NCBI GenBank assembly: GCA_907163345.1
Contig: CAJQUN010000337.1
Span: forward strand, 186,001 to 250,000
DNA: 64,000 bases
Origin: Haberlea rhodopensis
Taxonomy: Eukaryota > Streptophyta > Magnoliopsida > Lamiales > Gesneriaceae
Direction: 5' to 3'
Numbering within the stretch: position 1 is the stretch's first letter; each line of letters starts with the position of its first letter. The notes under the pieces were generated by a model. It made no database searches. It was not told where the DNA came from and worked only from the letters and a program-made list of their open reading frames with translations. The position numbers and the translations under genes were made by a program. Below, piece by piece: positions 20,901 to 33,226 of this stretch.

Positions 20901-21430
20901 ATGGAACCCGGACAGTCCCATTTCTAATTAACATAGTTTGTTGTGAGCATATATGTGAAGTATGATTTTAATCATTTATGTTGAGAACTAACGATTATAT
21001 GCATGACCATGAAACAGGGAAAACCAAAGAGGGTTAATGTGATTAACCAGGAAGTATACGTTACCCATTTACTTCATGCATTTATTTATACGCCATTATC
21101 CTATGATGTTGAGTAATGACGAATATGCTCACGATGGGTTGTTCCTGTAGGTACACATTTGGATTTGAAGGGCTATGGGCAGGGTTGAAGAAGTGAGCTT
21201 CGAGATGCCTTATGAATTAGGATTCAGGATTTGGTATAGTCTCTACTCCAGGAGTAGTATAATTCTATAGCGCCATCCATTTGAGAATGTAATTAATTTG
21301 TTTGAAGTTTTATTTTGGCCTGTAATCCTAATAACTCACGTTATAACCGGAGCCCCAAGCTGTATGTAATGCATGTTTAGCCCTAATTATTCCTTGCTTA
21401 TGACGTTAAGGTAGGAAGGCCCTACATTAG

Positions 21431-21442
21431 TGGTATCAGAGC
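21431..21442 (+). other. G4 primer-binding site (initiator Met tRNA)
   Basis: TGGTATCAGAGC, four bases after the 5' LTR end. Confidence 0.95.
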
Positions 21443-21632
21443 AGTGGTTAGATAACCCGGGAACGAGTGAAGGGTAGCCTTAGCAATAAGTTGGCTAGGT
21501 GCTTACTTTTAACATGTTTATGCATATATTGCATATGAAGGATATGATGTTGTACTAACATGTTTTGTTTCTCTAACGATGTATATTATATGAACTGCTT
21601 TTGGGTATCGTTGTTAACCCTTGTGTTGCAGC

Positions 21633-24598
21633 ATAGCAGCAAATGCAGAAGTAAGTGATACGATGTTATATGCACTTCTCCGTCGCCCACGCCTCTTGTA
21701 GTCTCGACCCCCGCTGGAAGAAGTTTAATAACTGATCAGGTGGTTTATGACAGCCTCATTTATTTTGAGGGTACCGAGCTGAGGACAGACTTGGTTAATC
21801 TGGGAAGGTCAGACTTCGAATGCATTGTGGGCATCGATGTGCTGAACAAGTATCAGGCAGTTGTGGACTGCAGGCAAGGACTATCCGAGTCAAGTCTGTT
21901 ATGGGAGTCCAATGGATATTATATGGGGATGGTTCCCGTTCAAAGATTCCGTTGATATCTACTGTCAAGATGGCATAGTTATTGGAATGAGACCACAAAG
22001 TATATCTCATCTATACTGGTGATATTACTCAAAAGAGGGAAGAGTTAAAGGTTGAAGATGTGCCCGTAGTGGCGGTGTTCCTGATGTATTTCCGGAAGAG
22101 ATTCCCGGATTCCCACCGACGAGAGAGGTCGAGTTTGGGATTAAGTTACTACCAGGGACGTCTACCATTTCTCGTACCCGTATAGGATGGCACCATCGGA
22201 GCTAAGGGAGTTAAAGGTTCAGTTGCAAGAGCTCCTTGATAAGGGCTATATACGCCCTAGCGTATCGCCTTGGGGTGCACCAGTTTTGTTGATAAGAGGA
22301 AAGATGGTTCGATGCGGCTGCGCGTCGATTACAGACAATCAAAGCCATAGTGAAGAATAAGTATCCGTTTCTGAGGATTAATGATTTGTTTGATCAACTG
22401 CAGAGTACGGGGCTCTACAGTAAGATCGATCTGAGATCGGGGTATCATCAGATTCGAGTTCGAGAGGATGATGTACAGAAGACAGCTTTCCGGACTAGAT
22501 ATGGGCGCTACGGATTCTTAGTCATGCCCTTTGGGGTGACGAATGCCCCAGCTATTTTATGAGCCTGATGAACAGGGTACCCCAACCATATTTGGATCAG
22601 TTCTTCATAGTTTTCATTGACGTTATGATCATTTACTCTCGAACTGAAGAGGAACACGTGAAGCACTTGAGAACAGTACTCCAGATCCTTAGGGATTGAC
22701 AGGCTCCTGACACCGCTGACTCAAAAAAGAGTGCCGTTCTATTGGTCCGAAGCTTGTGAGGAAAGCTTCCAAGAATTGAAGCGTCGTTTGACTGCGACAC
22801 CTATATTGGTAATTCCTTATGAGGATAAGAAGTTTGCTATGTACACGACTGCATCACTGCAGGGTTTGGACCGTGTGTTGATGCAAGATAAGCATGTGGT
22901 GGCTTATGCATCGAGGCAGTTGAACCACATGAGGCTAGGTACCCAGTCCATGATTTGGAGCTGGCAGCCATTATATTTGCCTTGAAGATTTGGAGGCATT
23001 ACTAGCATGGTACGTCGTTTGCCATCTACACGGACTATAAGAGCCTGAAGTTTTGTTCGCACAGGCTGAGTTGAATAGGCAACAAAGAAGATAGATGGAC
23101 TATTCATGTAAAGAAAATTTGACAGCAGACGCCTTAAGTTGGAAGTGAAGTGTACTGCTGAGGACGCGATGTGTTATCAGCGATGATGACCTCTTGTTGC
23201 TATCTGGGCTATGATTTTGATGTGGACGCGTCGCCAGTGCGAGTGTCAACCTTGTTGACTGAGCCAGACATATTCAAGATTACCAGGAAAGCCCAGAGGA
23301 CAGAGAATGAGGTTCCGAGGTGGTCATTATTGGTACTTCGGGGTCAGCCATCAAAGTTAGAGTGGCTGAGGACGATTCCTTGAGATTGGACAACTGATGG
23401 GTAGTCCCAGATACGCCAGAGTTGCTTAAAAGAATGTCAGAACGGGCTCATAGTAGTCGATTCAGTATCCACCTAGGAGTAAGGAAAATGTATAAGGACC
23501 TAAGTGGTCAGTTCTGGTGGAGACGCATGAAGCACGATGTGATCGCTTTTGTTAAAAGATGTTTGATCTGCCAACAGGTAAAGGCAGAAAGGCAGAGGCC
23601 TGGTGGCGAGCTGAAGAGCTTGGAGGCACCTAAGTGAAAGTGGAGGCATATCATTATAGACTTTGTGACCCACTTGCCAAGGACGGCCTCAGGATTTGAT
23701 GCGATCTAGGTGATCGTAGATAGGCTGACGAAGGTAGCTCACTTCATCCCCTACTGTATGACTTTTGCGTACCTAAAGATGACCCAACTATATGTGCGGG
23801 ATGTGGTGAGATTACATGGTGTTCCAGTCTCGATGGTGTCTGACAGGGACCCAAGGTTTACTTCGCACTCGAGGATATGATGAGGACATATGTATTGAAG
23901 TTTGATACTCCGTGACAAGATTCTATACCACTGGTAGAGTTCTCCTTTAATAACAGCTATCAGGCGAGCATTCAAATGGCCCTTTGAAGCTCTTTATGGA
24001 CAACGATGTAAGTCACCGCTGTATTGGGAGGACTTGACTAGTAAAGCGATCGGAGGACCGGATATGATTAAGGATATGTAAGACAAGATAAAGTTGATAC
24101 GCCAAAGATGAAAGCGGCCCAGGATAGGCAAGCAGCCTATGCCAATAAGCGGCGACGACCGCTAGCATTCCAAGTAGGAGACAGGGTCTTCTTGAAAATC
24201 TCACCCTTTAGGGGTGTAGTTCGTTCCGGTATGCGGGCAAAGTTATCCCCGAGGTATGTTGATCCATATGAAGTATTGCATTGTATCGGTACTGTAGCCT
24301 ACCGTTTGGCTCTACCGCCGTCCTTATCTGGGATTCATGATGTTCCCACATTTCTATGCTACGGAAGTATGAGCCAGACCCGTCTCATGTTTTACAGCCT
24401 ACTGAAGTGCAGTTGGACTCAGATGTATCCTGCGTTGAACGACCGATCAGAATTCTGGATCATGAAGATCGCAGATTACGAAGCAAGATTATACCGATGA
24501 TTAAAGTTCAGTGGGATCGTCGGGGTGTCAAGGAGGCTATGTGGGAGACGGAGCAGCATATGGTACAGCACTACCCGGCACTATTCTCTGGTATGTGA
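21633..24598 (+). pseudogene. G4 gag-pol remnant, heavily deleted
   Basis: The gag start codon has become ATA (21633-21635). After about 40 bases gag jumps into protease past the catalytic DTG, so nearly all gag and the protease active site are gone. RT follows in pieces (LRINDLFDQLQ, YHQIRV, LVMPFGVTNAP). A second deletion near 22697 removes the end of RT. RNase H (SLQGLDRVLMQDKHVVAYASR) and the integrase zinc domain remain, but the integrase core is deleted near 23870 between the second Asp and the Glu. Many stops and frameshifts are present. The chromodomain-like end reaches 24598. It cannot encode working protein. Confidence 0.93.
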
Positions 24599-24668
24599 TT
24601 TATGTTTAGTTTCTTTTGGGGTAAGTGCATGCGATTTCGAGGACGAAATCTTATAAGTAGGGGAGTAA

Positions 24669-27510
24669 TGTGATGCCCCGAAATGATTACTTGCAATTAA
24701 GGCATTAATTATGTTATATGATGAATTGTGTTGATAATTGATTTACGTGTTGAAATTAATTATCATGTTGAAATGGTTAGTCATGATAGGCGTGACCCAG
24801 GGTTGCATTTCAGGGTACATGTTATGCATGTTAGAAAATGAGGTGTTAACATGATTTAATTATGTGATGGTTAATTATGAGGGAAGCATGATTTAGTGGA
24901 AATTTAATGCATTTTTATAAATGCTTTTAAAATACCATGTTGGGGGTGTTTTATACATCATGTTAACTTTGGGGTATAATTTTAATATTAACCTTATAAC
25001 CCCCTTTTTCCCCCTATACCCACTTACTTTACCAATCACTTTTAAAATCCCCAATTCATTCCTCAACCCTAACCCATCTCCCATTTTCGAAATTCACCAA
25101 GGAAGGAAGAAGAAAACTTCACAAAAACTTTGTTTGTGTGATCTTTGTTAGGATTTGGAGCCTACAAGAGGTATGGAACCATTCCTAAAAGTTTTATGAT
25201 GTTTGGTGTTGAAATGGGTTGATTTTGAAGTAAATTATGTGGGTTTGTTTTGGGTATGTGTTGTATGTAGTTGGGGTATGATTTATGGTTATATGAGGAT
25301 GTTTATTGAAGGTTTGTAGTGATTTGGTATGGTTGGTGTTTTGATATTTGGGTTTGTTTGTGTTGGGGAAGGAGAAGGATGAATAGTGCCCGAAAATCGG
25401 ACCTACAGGACTCGGCGATCGATCGGCACCCTCCACCGATCGATCGCGAGCTACAGGGGAGAAGGCAGTAGTCTTCAGCGATCGATCGCGAGTTTGGCGC
25501 GATCGATCGGCGAGGTCGCGATCGATCGGCGCAAACTCGGCGATCGATCGCGAATTGGAAAATTTTGTTGGACGAGGCAGTGTGATCTCGCGATCGATCG
25601 GGACTTCATGGAGATCGATCGCGAGATACCAAAATGTGTATTTTTGATGTTTTTGTGGGATTTTTGGATATTGGACTATAATTAGCTTCTAATATCAATT
25701 TGTATGGTTATGTAGAACCATCCCAGGTACCCACAACTTCAAGGAGATAAAGTTCTACAACTTCTCCATTTTTGGAATTAAGGTACGTAAGAGACGTACG
25801 GGCATCGGACGGTAAACCATACTCCTATATTATGATCATACTATGATTGTATAAGAATTTACGATGCTATGATGATGTGTATGATGAATAGATGATAAGA
25901 TACTTGATAAGTAAGGATGATTTTATGATGAATAAAGATGATAAGATACTTGATAAGTAAAGATGATTTTATGATGAATAAAGATGATAAGATAGTTGAT
26001 AAGTAAAGATGATTTTATGATGAATAAAGATGATAAGATACTTGATAAGTAAAGATGATTTTATGATGAATAAAGATGATAAGATACTTGACAAGTAAAG
26101 ATGATTTTATGATGAATAAAGATGATAAGATACTTGATAAGTAAAGATGATTTTATGATGAATAAAGATGATAAGATGCTTGATAAATAAAGATGATTTT
26201 CATAATGAATTAAGATGAAGAGACGCTTACGATGATGTTATGATAAATGATGATGATGCTTATGATAAGTTACGATGACGCTTACGATGATGTTATGATA
26301 AATGACGATGATGCTTATGATAAGTTACGATGACGCTTACGATGATGTTATGATAAATGATGATGATGCTTATGATAAGTTACGAAGACGCTTACGATGA
26401 TGTTATGATAAATGATGATGATGTTTATGATGAATTAAGATGAAGAGATGCTTACGATGATGTTATGATAAATGATGATGATGTTTATGATGAATTAAGA
26501 TGAAGAGATGCTTACGATGATGTTACGATAAATGATGATGATATGACGTTACTATAACGATTATGATGAGACGATGATGCCTATAAGATGATAATGCTTA
26601 CATGATAATGATGTTTACAAGATGATGTTTATAAGATGCTATGATGTTTATGATGAATATGAAACTATGTTCTTAAGAATGGTTGAATGTCCGGTGGTTA
26701 TTATGGGCAAGCGAGGAAGGTCTTGCCGCTCACATAAATGAGCGATGGGGTACATCCGCTATCAAGGTGTAGCGATGGGTATCATCCGCTGAGCGATGGG
26801 GTACATCCGCTATCAAGGTGTAGCGATGGGTATCATCCGCTAAGCGAGGGGGTACATCCGCTATCAAGGTGTAGCGAGGGGTATCATCCGCTGAACAAAG
26901 AGATACATCCGCTATCAAGGCGTAGCGATGGGTATCATATGATGTGTTATGTCGAGCGAGGGGGCCAACTATACCGCTGTCATAATGGAACCCGGACAGT
27001 CCCATTTCTAATTAACATAGTTTGTTGTGAGCATATATGTGAAGTATGATTTTAATCATTTATGTTGAGAACTAACGATTATATGCATGACCATGAAACA
27101 GGGACAACCAAAGAGGGTTAATGTGATTAACCAGGAAGTATACGTTACCCATTTACTTCATGCATTTATTTATACGCCATTATCCTATGATGTTGAGTAA
27201 TGACGAATATGCTCACGATGGGTTGTTCCTGTAGGTACACATTTGGATTTGAAGGGCTATGGGAAGGGTTGAAGAAGTGAGCTTCGAGATGCCTTATGAA
27301 TTAGGATTCAGGATTTGGTATAGTCTCTACTCCAGGAGTAGTATAATTCTATAGCGCCATCCATTTGAGAATGTAATTAATTTGTTTGAAGTTTTATTTT
27401 GGCCTGTAATCCTAATAACTCACGTTATAACCGGAGCCCTAAGCTGTATGTAATGCATGTTTAGCCCTAATTATTCCTTGCTTATGACGTTAAGGTAGGA
27501 AGGCCCTACA
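24669..27510 (+). repeat. G4 3' LTR (2842 bp)
   Basis: It matches the 5' LTR with one extra 46-bp repeat unit. The upstream polypurine tract AAGTAGGGGAGTAA is intact at 24655-24668. Confidence 0.95.
25415..25622. repeat. Eight-site palindrome array, G4 3' LTR
   Basis: Same sites and spacings as 19377-19584, offset by 6038 bp. Confidence 0.93.
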
Positions 27511-29321
27511 ACTTAGGTCCTTATACATTTTCCTTCCTCCTGGGTGGATATTGAACCGACTACTATGAGCCCGTTCCGATATTCCTTTAAGCAACTCCGG
27601 CGTATCTGGGACTACCCATCGGTTGCCCAGCCTCAAGGAATCATTTTCTGCCATTCTGAACTTTGGTGGCTGTCCTCGAAGTACTAAAAACGACCACCTC
27701 TGAACATCATCATCTGACCTCTGGGCTTTCCTAATAGCCTCAAATAAGTCTGGCTCAGCCAACAAGGTCGACACTCGCACCGACGACGTGTCCACATCAA
27801 AATCATAGCCCAATGGCAACAAGAGGTCATCATAGCTGATAAATTCATGACATCCATTTTCTTTGTCGCATATTCATCTCAGCCTGTGTGAACAAAACTC
27901 CAGGCTCTTATGGTCCGGGTAGATGGTAAACGACGTACCATGCAAGTAATGCCTCCAAATCTTCAAGGCAAATATAACGGCTGCCAGCTCCAAATCATGG
28001 ACTGGGTACCTATCCTCATGTGGTTGTAACCGCCTCGATGCATAAGCCACCACATGCTTATCTTGCATCAACACACAGTCCAAACCCTGCAGTGATGCAT
28101 TCGTGTACAAGGCAACCCTCTTATTCTCAGAAGGAATCACCAACATAGGTGTCGTAATCAAACGACGCTTCAATTCTTGGAAGCTTTCCTCAAAAGCTTC
28201 GGACCAATAGAACGACACTCCTTTCTGAGTCAGCTGTGCCAGGGGTCTGGCAATCCCTAAGGATCTGGAGTACTGTTCTCAAGTGCTTCACGTGTCCCTC
28301 TTCAGTTCGAGAGTAAATAAGCATATCGTCAATGAAAACTATGACGAACTGATCCAAACATGGTTGGGGCACTCTGTTCATCAGGCTCATAAAACAGCTA
28401 GGGCATTCGTCACCCCAAAAGGCATGACTAAGAATCCGTAGTGTCCATATCTAGTCCTGGAAGCTGTCTTCTGTACATCATCCTCTCGAACTCGAATCTG
28501 ATGATACTCCGACCTCAGATCGATCTTACTGTAGAGCCTCGTACTCTGCAGCTGATCAAACCAATCATCAATCCCCGGAAGCGGATACTTATTCTTCATC
28601 ATGGCTTTGTTCAGTTGTCTGAAATCGATGCACAGCCGCATCGAACCATCTTTCTTCTTAACAAATAAAACTGGCGCACCCCAGGGCGATACGCTAAGGC
28701 GTATATAGCCCTTGTCAAGGAGCTCCTGCAACTGAACATTTAACTCCTTTTGCTCCGTTGGTGCCATCCTATACGGGGCACGAGAAATGGTAGACGTCCC
28801 TGGTAGTAACTTAATCCCAAACTCGACCTCTCTCGTCGGTGGGAATCCGGGAATCTCTTCCGGAGATACATCAGGAAACACCGCCACTACGGGCACATCC
28901 TCAACCTTTAACTCTTTCCTCTTTAGTAATATCAACAGTATAGATGAGATATCCTTTATGGTCTCGTTCCAATAACTGTGCCATCTTGACAGCAGATGGT
29001 AACGGAATCCTTGAACAGGAACCATCCTCATAAGATGTCCATTGGACCCTCATATCAGACCAGAATCAGACAGTCTTTGTCTGTAGTCCACAACTGTCTG
29101 ATACTTGTTCAGCACCTCGATGCCCACAATGCATTCGAAGTCTCGCATTCCCAGAACAATCAAGTCTGTCCTCAGCTCGTTACCCTCAAAATAAATGAGG
29201 TCGTCATAGACAATCTGATCAGTCATCAAACTTCTTCTAGCGGGTGTCGAGACTACAAGAGGCATGGGCGACGGAGAAGTGCATATGAAATCGCATCACT
29301 TACTTCAGCATTTTCTGCCAT
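27511..29321 (-). pseudogene. G5 gag-pol remnant
   Basis: It starts at ATG 29321 and after about 45 bases jumps from gag to protease sequence downstream of DTG, the same junction as in G4. Protease-RT linker and RT follow (LFVKKKDGSMRLCIDF, YHQIRV, LVMPFGVTNA). There is a one-base loss near 28391, a deletion near 28245 that removes about 70 codons of the RT end, RNase H (SLQGLDCVLMQDKHVVAYASR), a one-base loss near 27892, a further deletion into the RNase H-integrase linker, and the start of integrase (RAHSSRFNIHPGG). It is interrupted by G4 at 27511. Confidence 0.92.
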
Positions 29322-29511
29322 ACTGCAAGACAAGGGTTAACAACAATATCCAAAAGCAGTTCATATAATACCTCGTTAGATAAATAAAACATGTTAGCAT
29401 AGCATCCTATACTTCTTATGTAACATATGTACACAACATGTTTACAAGTAAGCACCTAGCCAACTTATTGCTAAGGCTACCCTTCGCTCATTCCTGGGTT
29501 ATCTAACCACT

Positions 29512-29523
29512 GCTCTGATACCA
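29512..29523 (-). other. G5 primer-binding site (initiator Met tRNA)
   Basis: TGGTATCAGAGC on the minus strand, next to the LTR end at 29528. Confidence 0.93.
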
Positions 29524-29984
29524 CTAATGTAGGGTCTTCCTACCTTAACATCATCTTAATACACAATTTATGGACTAAACAAGCATTAGTAACGTCTTAG
29601 GGTTCCGATTGTAGCTTTGAGCTAAAAAGATTTCAGGCCAACAATGAAATTTCAAAACTTAACTCATTACATTCTCAATAATGAATGTTAAAGCGATAGT
29701 ATTATACTACTCCTAGAGTAGAGACTACCCAAAAGTCCTATATCCTATCTTCTTTCATGCTCCTTTTAGCTCACTGCCTCAACCCGACCCTTAGCCCTTC
29801 GGTCCAAAAGTGTACCTACAGGAACAACCCATCATGAGCATGTACATCGATACTTAACATCATAAGGCGATGGCATTTAAATAAATGCATGAAAATAATT
29901 GGTAACGTCGCATTAACCCTATTTGGTTGTCCCTGTTTCATAGCCATGCATATAATCATTAATTCTTGACATGAATGATTAAAA

Positions 29985-30260
29985 TCATCATCTTATAATA
30001 TCATCATCATATAAGCATCATCATTTTATAAATATCATCATCTTATAACATCATCATCATGTAAGCATCATCATCTTATAGCATCATCATCTTATAAGCA
30101 TCATCATCTTATAGCATCATCACCTTATAACATCATCATCTTATAACATCATCATCATATAGCATCATCATCATATAGCATCATCATCTTATAGCATCAT
30201 CATCTTATAACATCATCATCATATAAGCATCGTCATCTTATAGCATCATCATCTTATAAA
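29985..30260 (-). repeat. CATCATC/CTTATA tandem repeat in G5 LTR
   Basis: Irregular tandem units of about 15-19 bp such as GCATCATCATCTTATA. Low complexity, no coding potential. Confidence 0.85.
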
Positions 30261-30350
30261 TATAACAGTAAATGTACAAAATCATAGTTAAGTAAACATG
30301 CGGTTTATTCGTCAGTTTCTTTTTGTTGACCCTGATTCACATTCGTATAT

Positions 30351-30645
30351 ATGGGCATCTTACCCCATCGTATGGCATCTTACCATATCATAACATCGTG
30401 TGGCATCTTACCACGTGGGCATCTTACCCTATCGTATGACATCTTACCATATCATAATATCGTGTGGCATCTTACCACGTAATAACATCGTATGGCCTCT
30501 TACCATATGGGCATCTTACCCCGTGGCATCTTACCACATAATAACATTGTATGACATCTTACCATATGGGCATCTTACCCCGTGGCATCGTACCACATAA
30601 TAACATCGTATGGCCTCTTACCATAATGGCATCTTACCCTTTTTA
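30351..30645 (-). repeat. Constant-loop hairpin array, G5 LTR
   Basis: About 14 units with plus-strand loop CATCTTA, CCTCTTA or CATCGTA and matched stems (GTGG/CCAC, TATGG/CCATA, GGG/CCC). It is the counterpart of the G2 array, but unit order and stems differ. Confidence 0.8.
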
Positions 30646-31022
30646 TAAACATCGTATAACATCATTATAAACTTACTTATCATATCATCTTCACAAACAT
30701 CATCATCTTAAAATTATATATCACAATCACCATCATAAACATCATCATCATAAACTTACTTATCACAATCGTCATCATAATCATCATAAATACTCATGCA
30801 ATCAATGCATAGTCAGAGTTAGGAGTGTGTTACCGTCCGATGCCCGTACGCTTCTTACGTACCTTAATTCCAAAAGTGGAGAAATTGAAGAACTCTATCT
30901 TCTCGATGTTGTTGGCACCTGGGATGGTTCCACACAACCATACAAATCGATATTAGAAGCTAAACAATAGCCAAATACCAAAAATTCATCAAAAAACATC
31001 ATTTGCCATGTTTTAAACAGCG

Positions 31023-31189
31023 GCGATCGATCGCTGCACGAGGCGATCGATCGCTGCACGAGGCGATCGATCGCCTCACTTTTTGCCCTGCGGCGATCGA
31101 TCGCTTCATTTCAGGCGATCGATCGCCTGCTACGTGAAATGGCTACTGGCCATCGGCGATCGATCGCCTCATTTCAGGCGATCGGTCGC
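31023..31189. repeat. Seven-site GCGATCGATCGC array, G5 LTR
   Basis: Sites start at 31023, 31043, 31063, 31093, 31115, 31156 and 31178, with spacings 20, 20, 30, 22, 41 and 22. The last site has GGTCGC. Confidence 0.94.
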
Positions 31190-32285
31190 CACCTGCTGGT
31201 GCGCGATTTTTCGCCATTTTTGTACATTTTTCGAGCTCATCCTCATACCTTACAAAACCAAACTTTCCTACAACATCAACAACATCATAACCCACTAAAA
31301 CCCACATAAAACACTTCAAAAATCATACCCCAACAACATACAACACATACCCAACCAAACCCACATAAATCACTTCAAAATCATCCCATTTCAAATCCAA
31401 ACTTCATAAAAACTTTAGGAAGGGTTCCATACCTCTTGAAGACTCCAAATCTTGACAAGAATCACACAAACACAAGTTTTGTGGAACTTTCCTTCTCCTT
31501 CCTTGGAGGATTTCGAAAATGGGGAATGGGAAGGGTTTTGGGAATGAATTGGGGATTTTTGAGGGAAAGGGTAAAGTGAGGGGAAGGAGGGTGTAGTGGG
31601 GTATATGGGTTAATTAAATTGTACCCAAAATTAACATGATGTATAAAATACCCCAACATGGTATTTTAAAAGCATTTTACAAAAATGCAACCAACTTCAT
31701 TAAATCCATACTTTCCTCATAATTAACGATCAACACAATTAAATCATGTTAACACCCCATTTTCTATCATGCATAACATGCACCTTGAAACGTAACCCCC
31801 CCGGGTCATGCCTATCATGTGACTAAGTATTTCATCGTGATAATTAATTTCAACACGTAAATCAATTATCCACATAATTAATCACATAAACATAATTAAT
31901 GCCTTAATTGCAATTAATCATTTCGGGGACATCACACGTTTATTGCTAATACCATGTGTCATGCATTTCAACACACATTCATTGCAATACAGTGTACCAA
32001 GCACTCAACAATTGCAATTATATTAAAGGGCTATGCTCGTACGTCATACGTACCTTATACTTTCCGTAGTTCAAGTCCAAACCTTGCCTTGGTCCCGTGA
32101 CCGATGAATTATATGCTAAACACGATAATAATCCACAATTAATGTCAAGCATGCAATCACGTGCCCAAGCACGTTCACAAACCCCAAATATATCGTCATC
32201 CATGACGATTAACCATTTTAAAAGGCCCCGGGCGAAGCATGCATCGAAAACTCAACACGAAATAATTCCCCAAAATAAGGCATTG

Positions 32286-32507
32286 GCGATCGATCGCATG
32301 ATTTCAGGCGATCGATCGCCTTGCGAAAACAGGAACAGGCGATCGATCGCTCCTTTTCAGGCGATCGGTCGCCTCTTAGCGTAAATGGCCACTGCCTCAT
32401 GGCGATCGATCGCTTCATTTGAGGCGGTCGATCGCCTCACTATTCATCTTCCTGAAATTTCCAACAACGTCGCGGCGATCGATCGCCCTGCCCTAGGGAT
32501 CGATCGC
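32286..32507. repeat. Eight-site GCGATCGATCGC array, L1 LTR
   Basis: Sites start at 32286, 32308, 32339, 32361, 32402, 32424, 32475 and 32496, with spacings 22, 31, 22, 41, 22, 51 and 21. Three are variants (GCGATCGGTCGC, GCGGTCGATCGC, GGGATCGATCGC). Confidence 0.93.
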
Positions 32508-32887
32508 CTCGACCTGTAAAAGCCAAAAATGGCTTTTTTCTTGCAAAAATTTGCCCAACAACAATCCTCAAACCCCTTACAACATTAAACCTCAAAATAA
32601 ACACCATAAAAACTCCTCCAACCAACCAACCAAAATTCTTTAAAAATCCAAAACTCAAACCCAACCCATAATGCAACCAAACCACACAAAACCGCATTCA
32701 AATCGAAGACAATTACGAGGGGAAGAAACTTACCAACTTATCTTCGAGAAATCCGGCTCCTAGGACGAGCCTCCAACGATTTTGCCCATCAAAAGGGAAA
32801 GGGAAAGGGTTTGGGGTGAGAGAGGCGTGAGAGGGAGAGGAGGGGAGAGAAATGGATTCCAAATGACGGAATCCCGAGTCCAACTGG

Positions 32888-32895
32888 TATATATA
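32888..32895 (-). promoter_or_regulatory. Candidate TATA box, L1 LTR
   Basis: TATATATA about 330 bp inside the LTR sense start, followed by a pyrimidine-rich CTC stretch. The same box and context occur in L2. Confidence 0.6.
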
Positions 32896-33226
32896 GCAAA
32901 AATGCCCCAAAATACCAATACCTTCACCAATACATCATGATTCATTAAAAATCATCTGTTTTCAAAAACTCTCTCTCCAACATGAAATCCCCAGACTGGC
33001 CCCAACATAAGGCACCCCGGACACCAAGTCCCACTAAAAACCCAACTCATAGGTTTTTCACCAAAATGATAATACAATCTCATCCTTTGGATCCAACGAT
33101 CCCAAAGCCCGATTTAACAACCTCGGGAGACACAAAACCGCAATTAATTCCTAATTGCCACAATTAAAAATCCATCAAGGATTAATACCACACCGGGATT
33201 AACGCCATAAATCCCCGGACATCACA

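Larger units (their letters stand above)
18631..21426 (+). repeat. G4 5' LTR (2796 bp)
   Basis: TGTGATGCCCCGAAAT to GGAAGGCCCTACA. In order: AT-rich U3, palindrome array, AGAACCATCCCAGGT near 19676, donor-like hairpin near 19744-19763, 46-bp tandem repeats, ATG/GATG-rich stretch, AGCG/CGCT hairpins, and the CTACTC-CAG-GAGTAG hairpin near 21243. Confidence 0.95.
18631..27510 (+). mobile_element. G4: decayed Ty3/gypsy element with internal deletions
   Basis: Flanked by ACTTA (18626-18630 and 27511-27515) and inserted into G5 integrase in opposite orientation. LTRs of 2796 and 2842 bp enclose only about 3.2 kb of damaged coding sequence. The LTR length difference equals one extra 46-bp tandem repeat unit. 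Otherwise the LTRs differ by few bases, so insertion is fairly recent although the coding part was already defective. Confidence 0.95.
27511..31936 (-). mobile_element. G5: decayed Ty3/gypsy element with internal deletions
   Basis: Minus-strand element: 5' LTR 29528-31936, PBS, a deleted gag-pol, then G4, with a further integrase scrap at 18517-18630. Right flank CGTTT (31937-31941) is the expected duplication; the partner is not in the window. It lies in the L1 3' LTR. It shares specific internal deletions with G4 although their LTRs differ. Confidence 0.9.
29528..31936 (-). repeat. G5 5' LTR (2409 bp)
   Basis: Sense TGTGATGTCCCCGAAAT at 31936 to GGAAGACCCTACA at 29528. It has a palindrome array, donor-like hairpin near 30845-30862 (GTACGT-AAGAA-GCGTAC), a constant-loop hairpin array of the G2 type (30351-30645), CATCATC repeats (29985-30260) and the CTACTC/GAGTAG hairpin near 29708. 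Confidence 0.92.
31937..33226 (-). repeat. L1 3' LTR, truncated by G5
   Basis: Sense start TGTGATGTCCGGGGATT at 33226, a TATATATA box at 32888-32895, palindrome array, then the donor-like hairpin near 32038-32054 (GTACGT-ATG-ACGTAC), where G5 cuts it shortly afterwards. About 1.29 kb of an LTR that is about 2.6 kb in L2. Confidence 0.85.
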
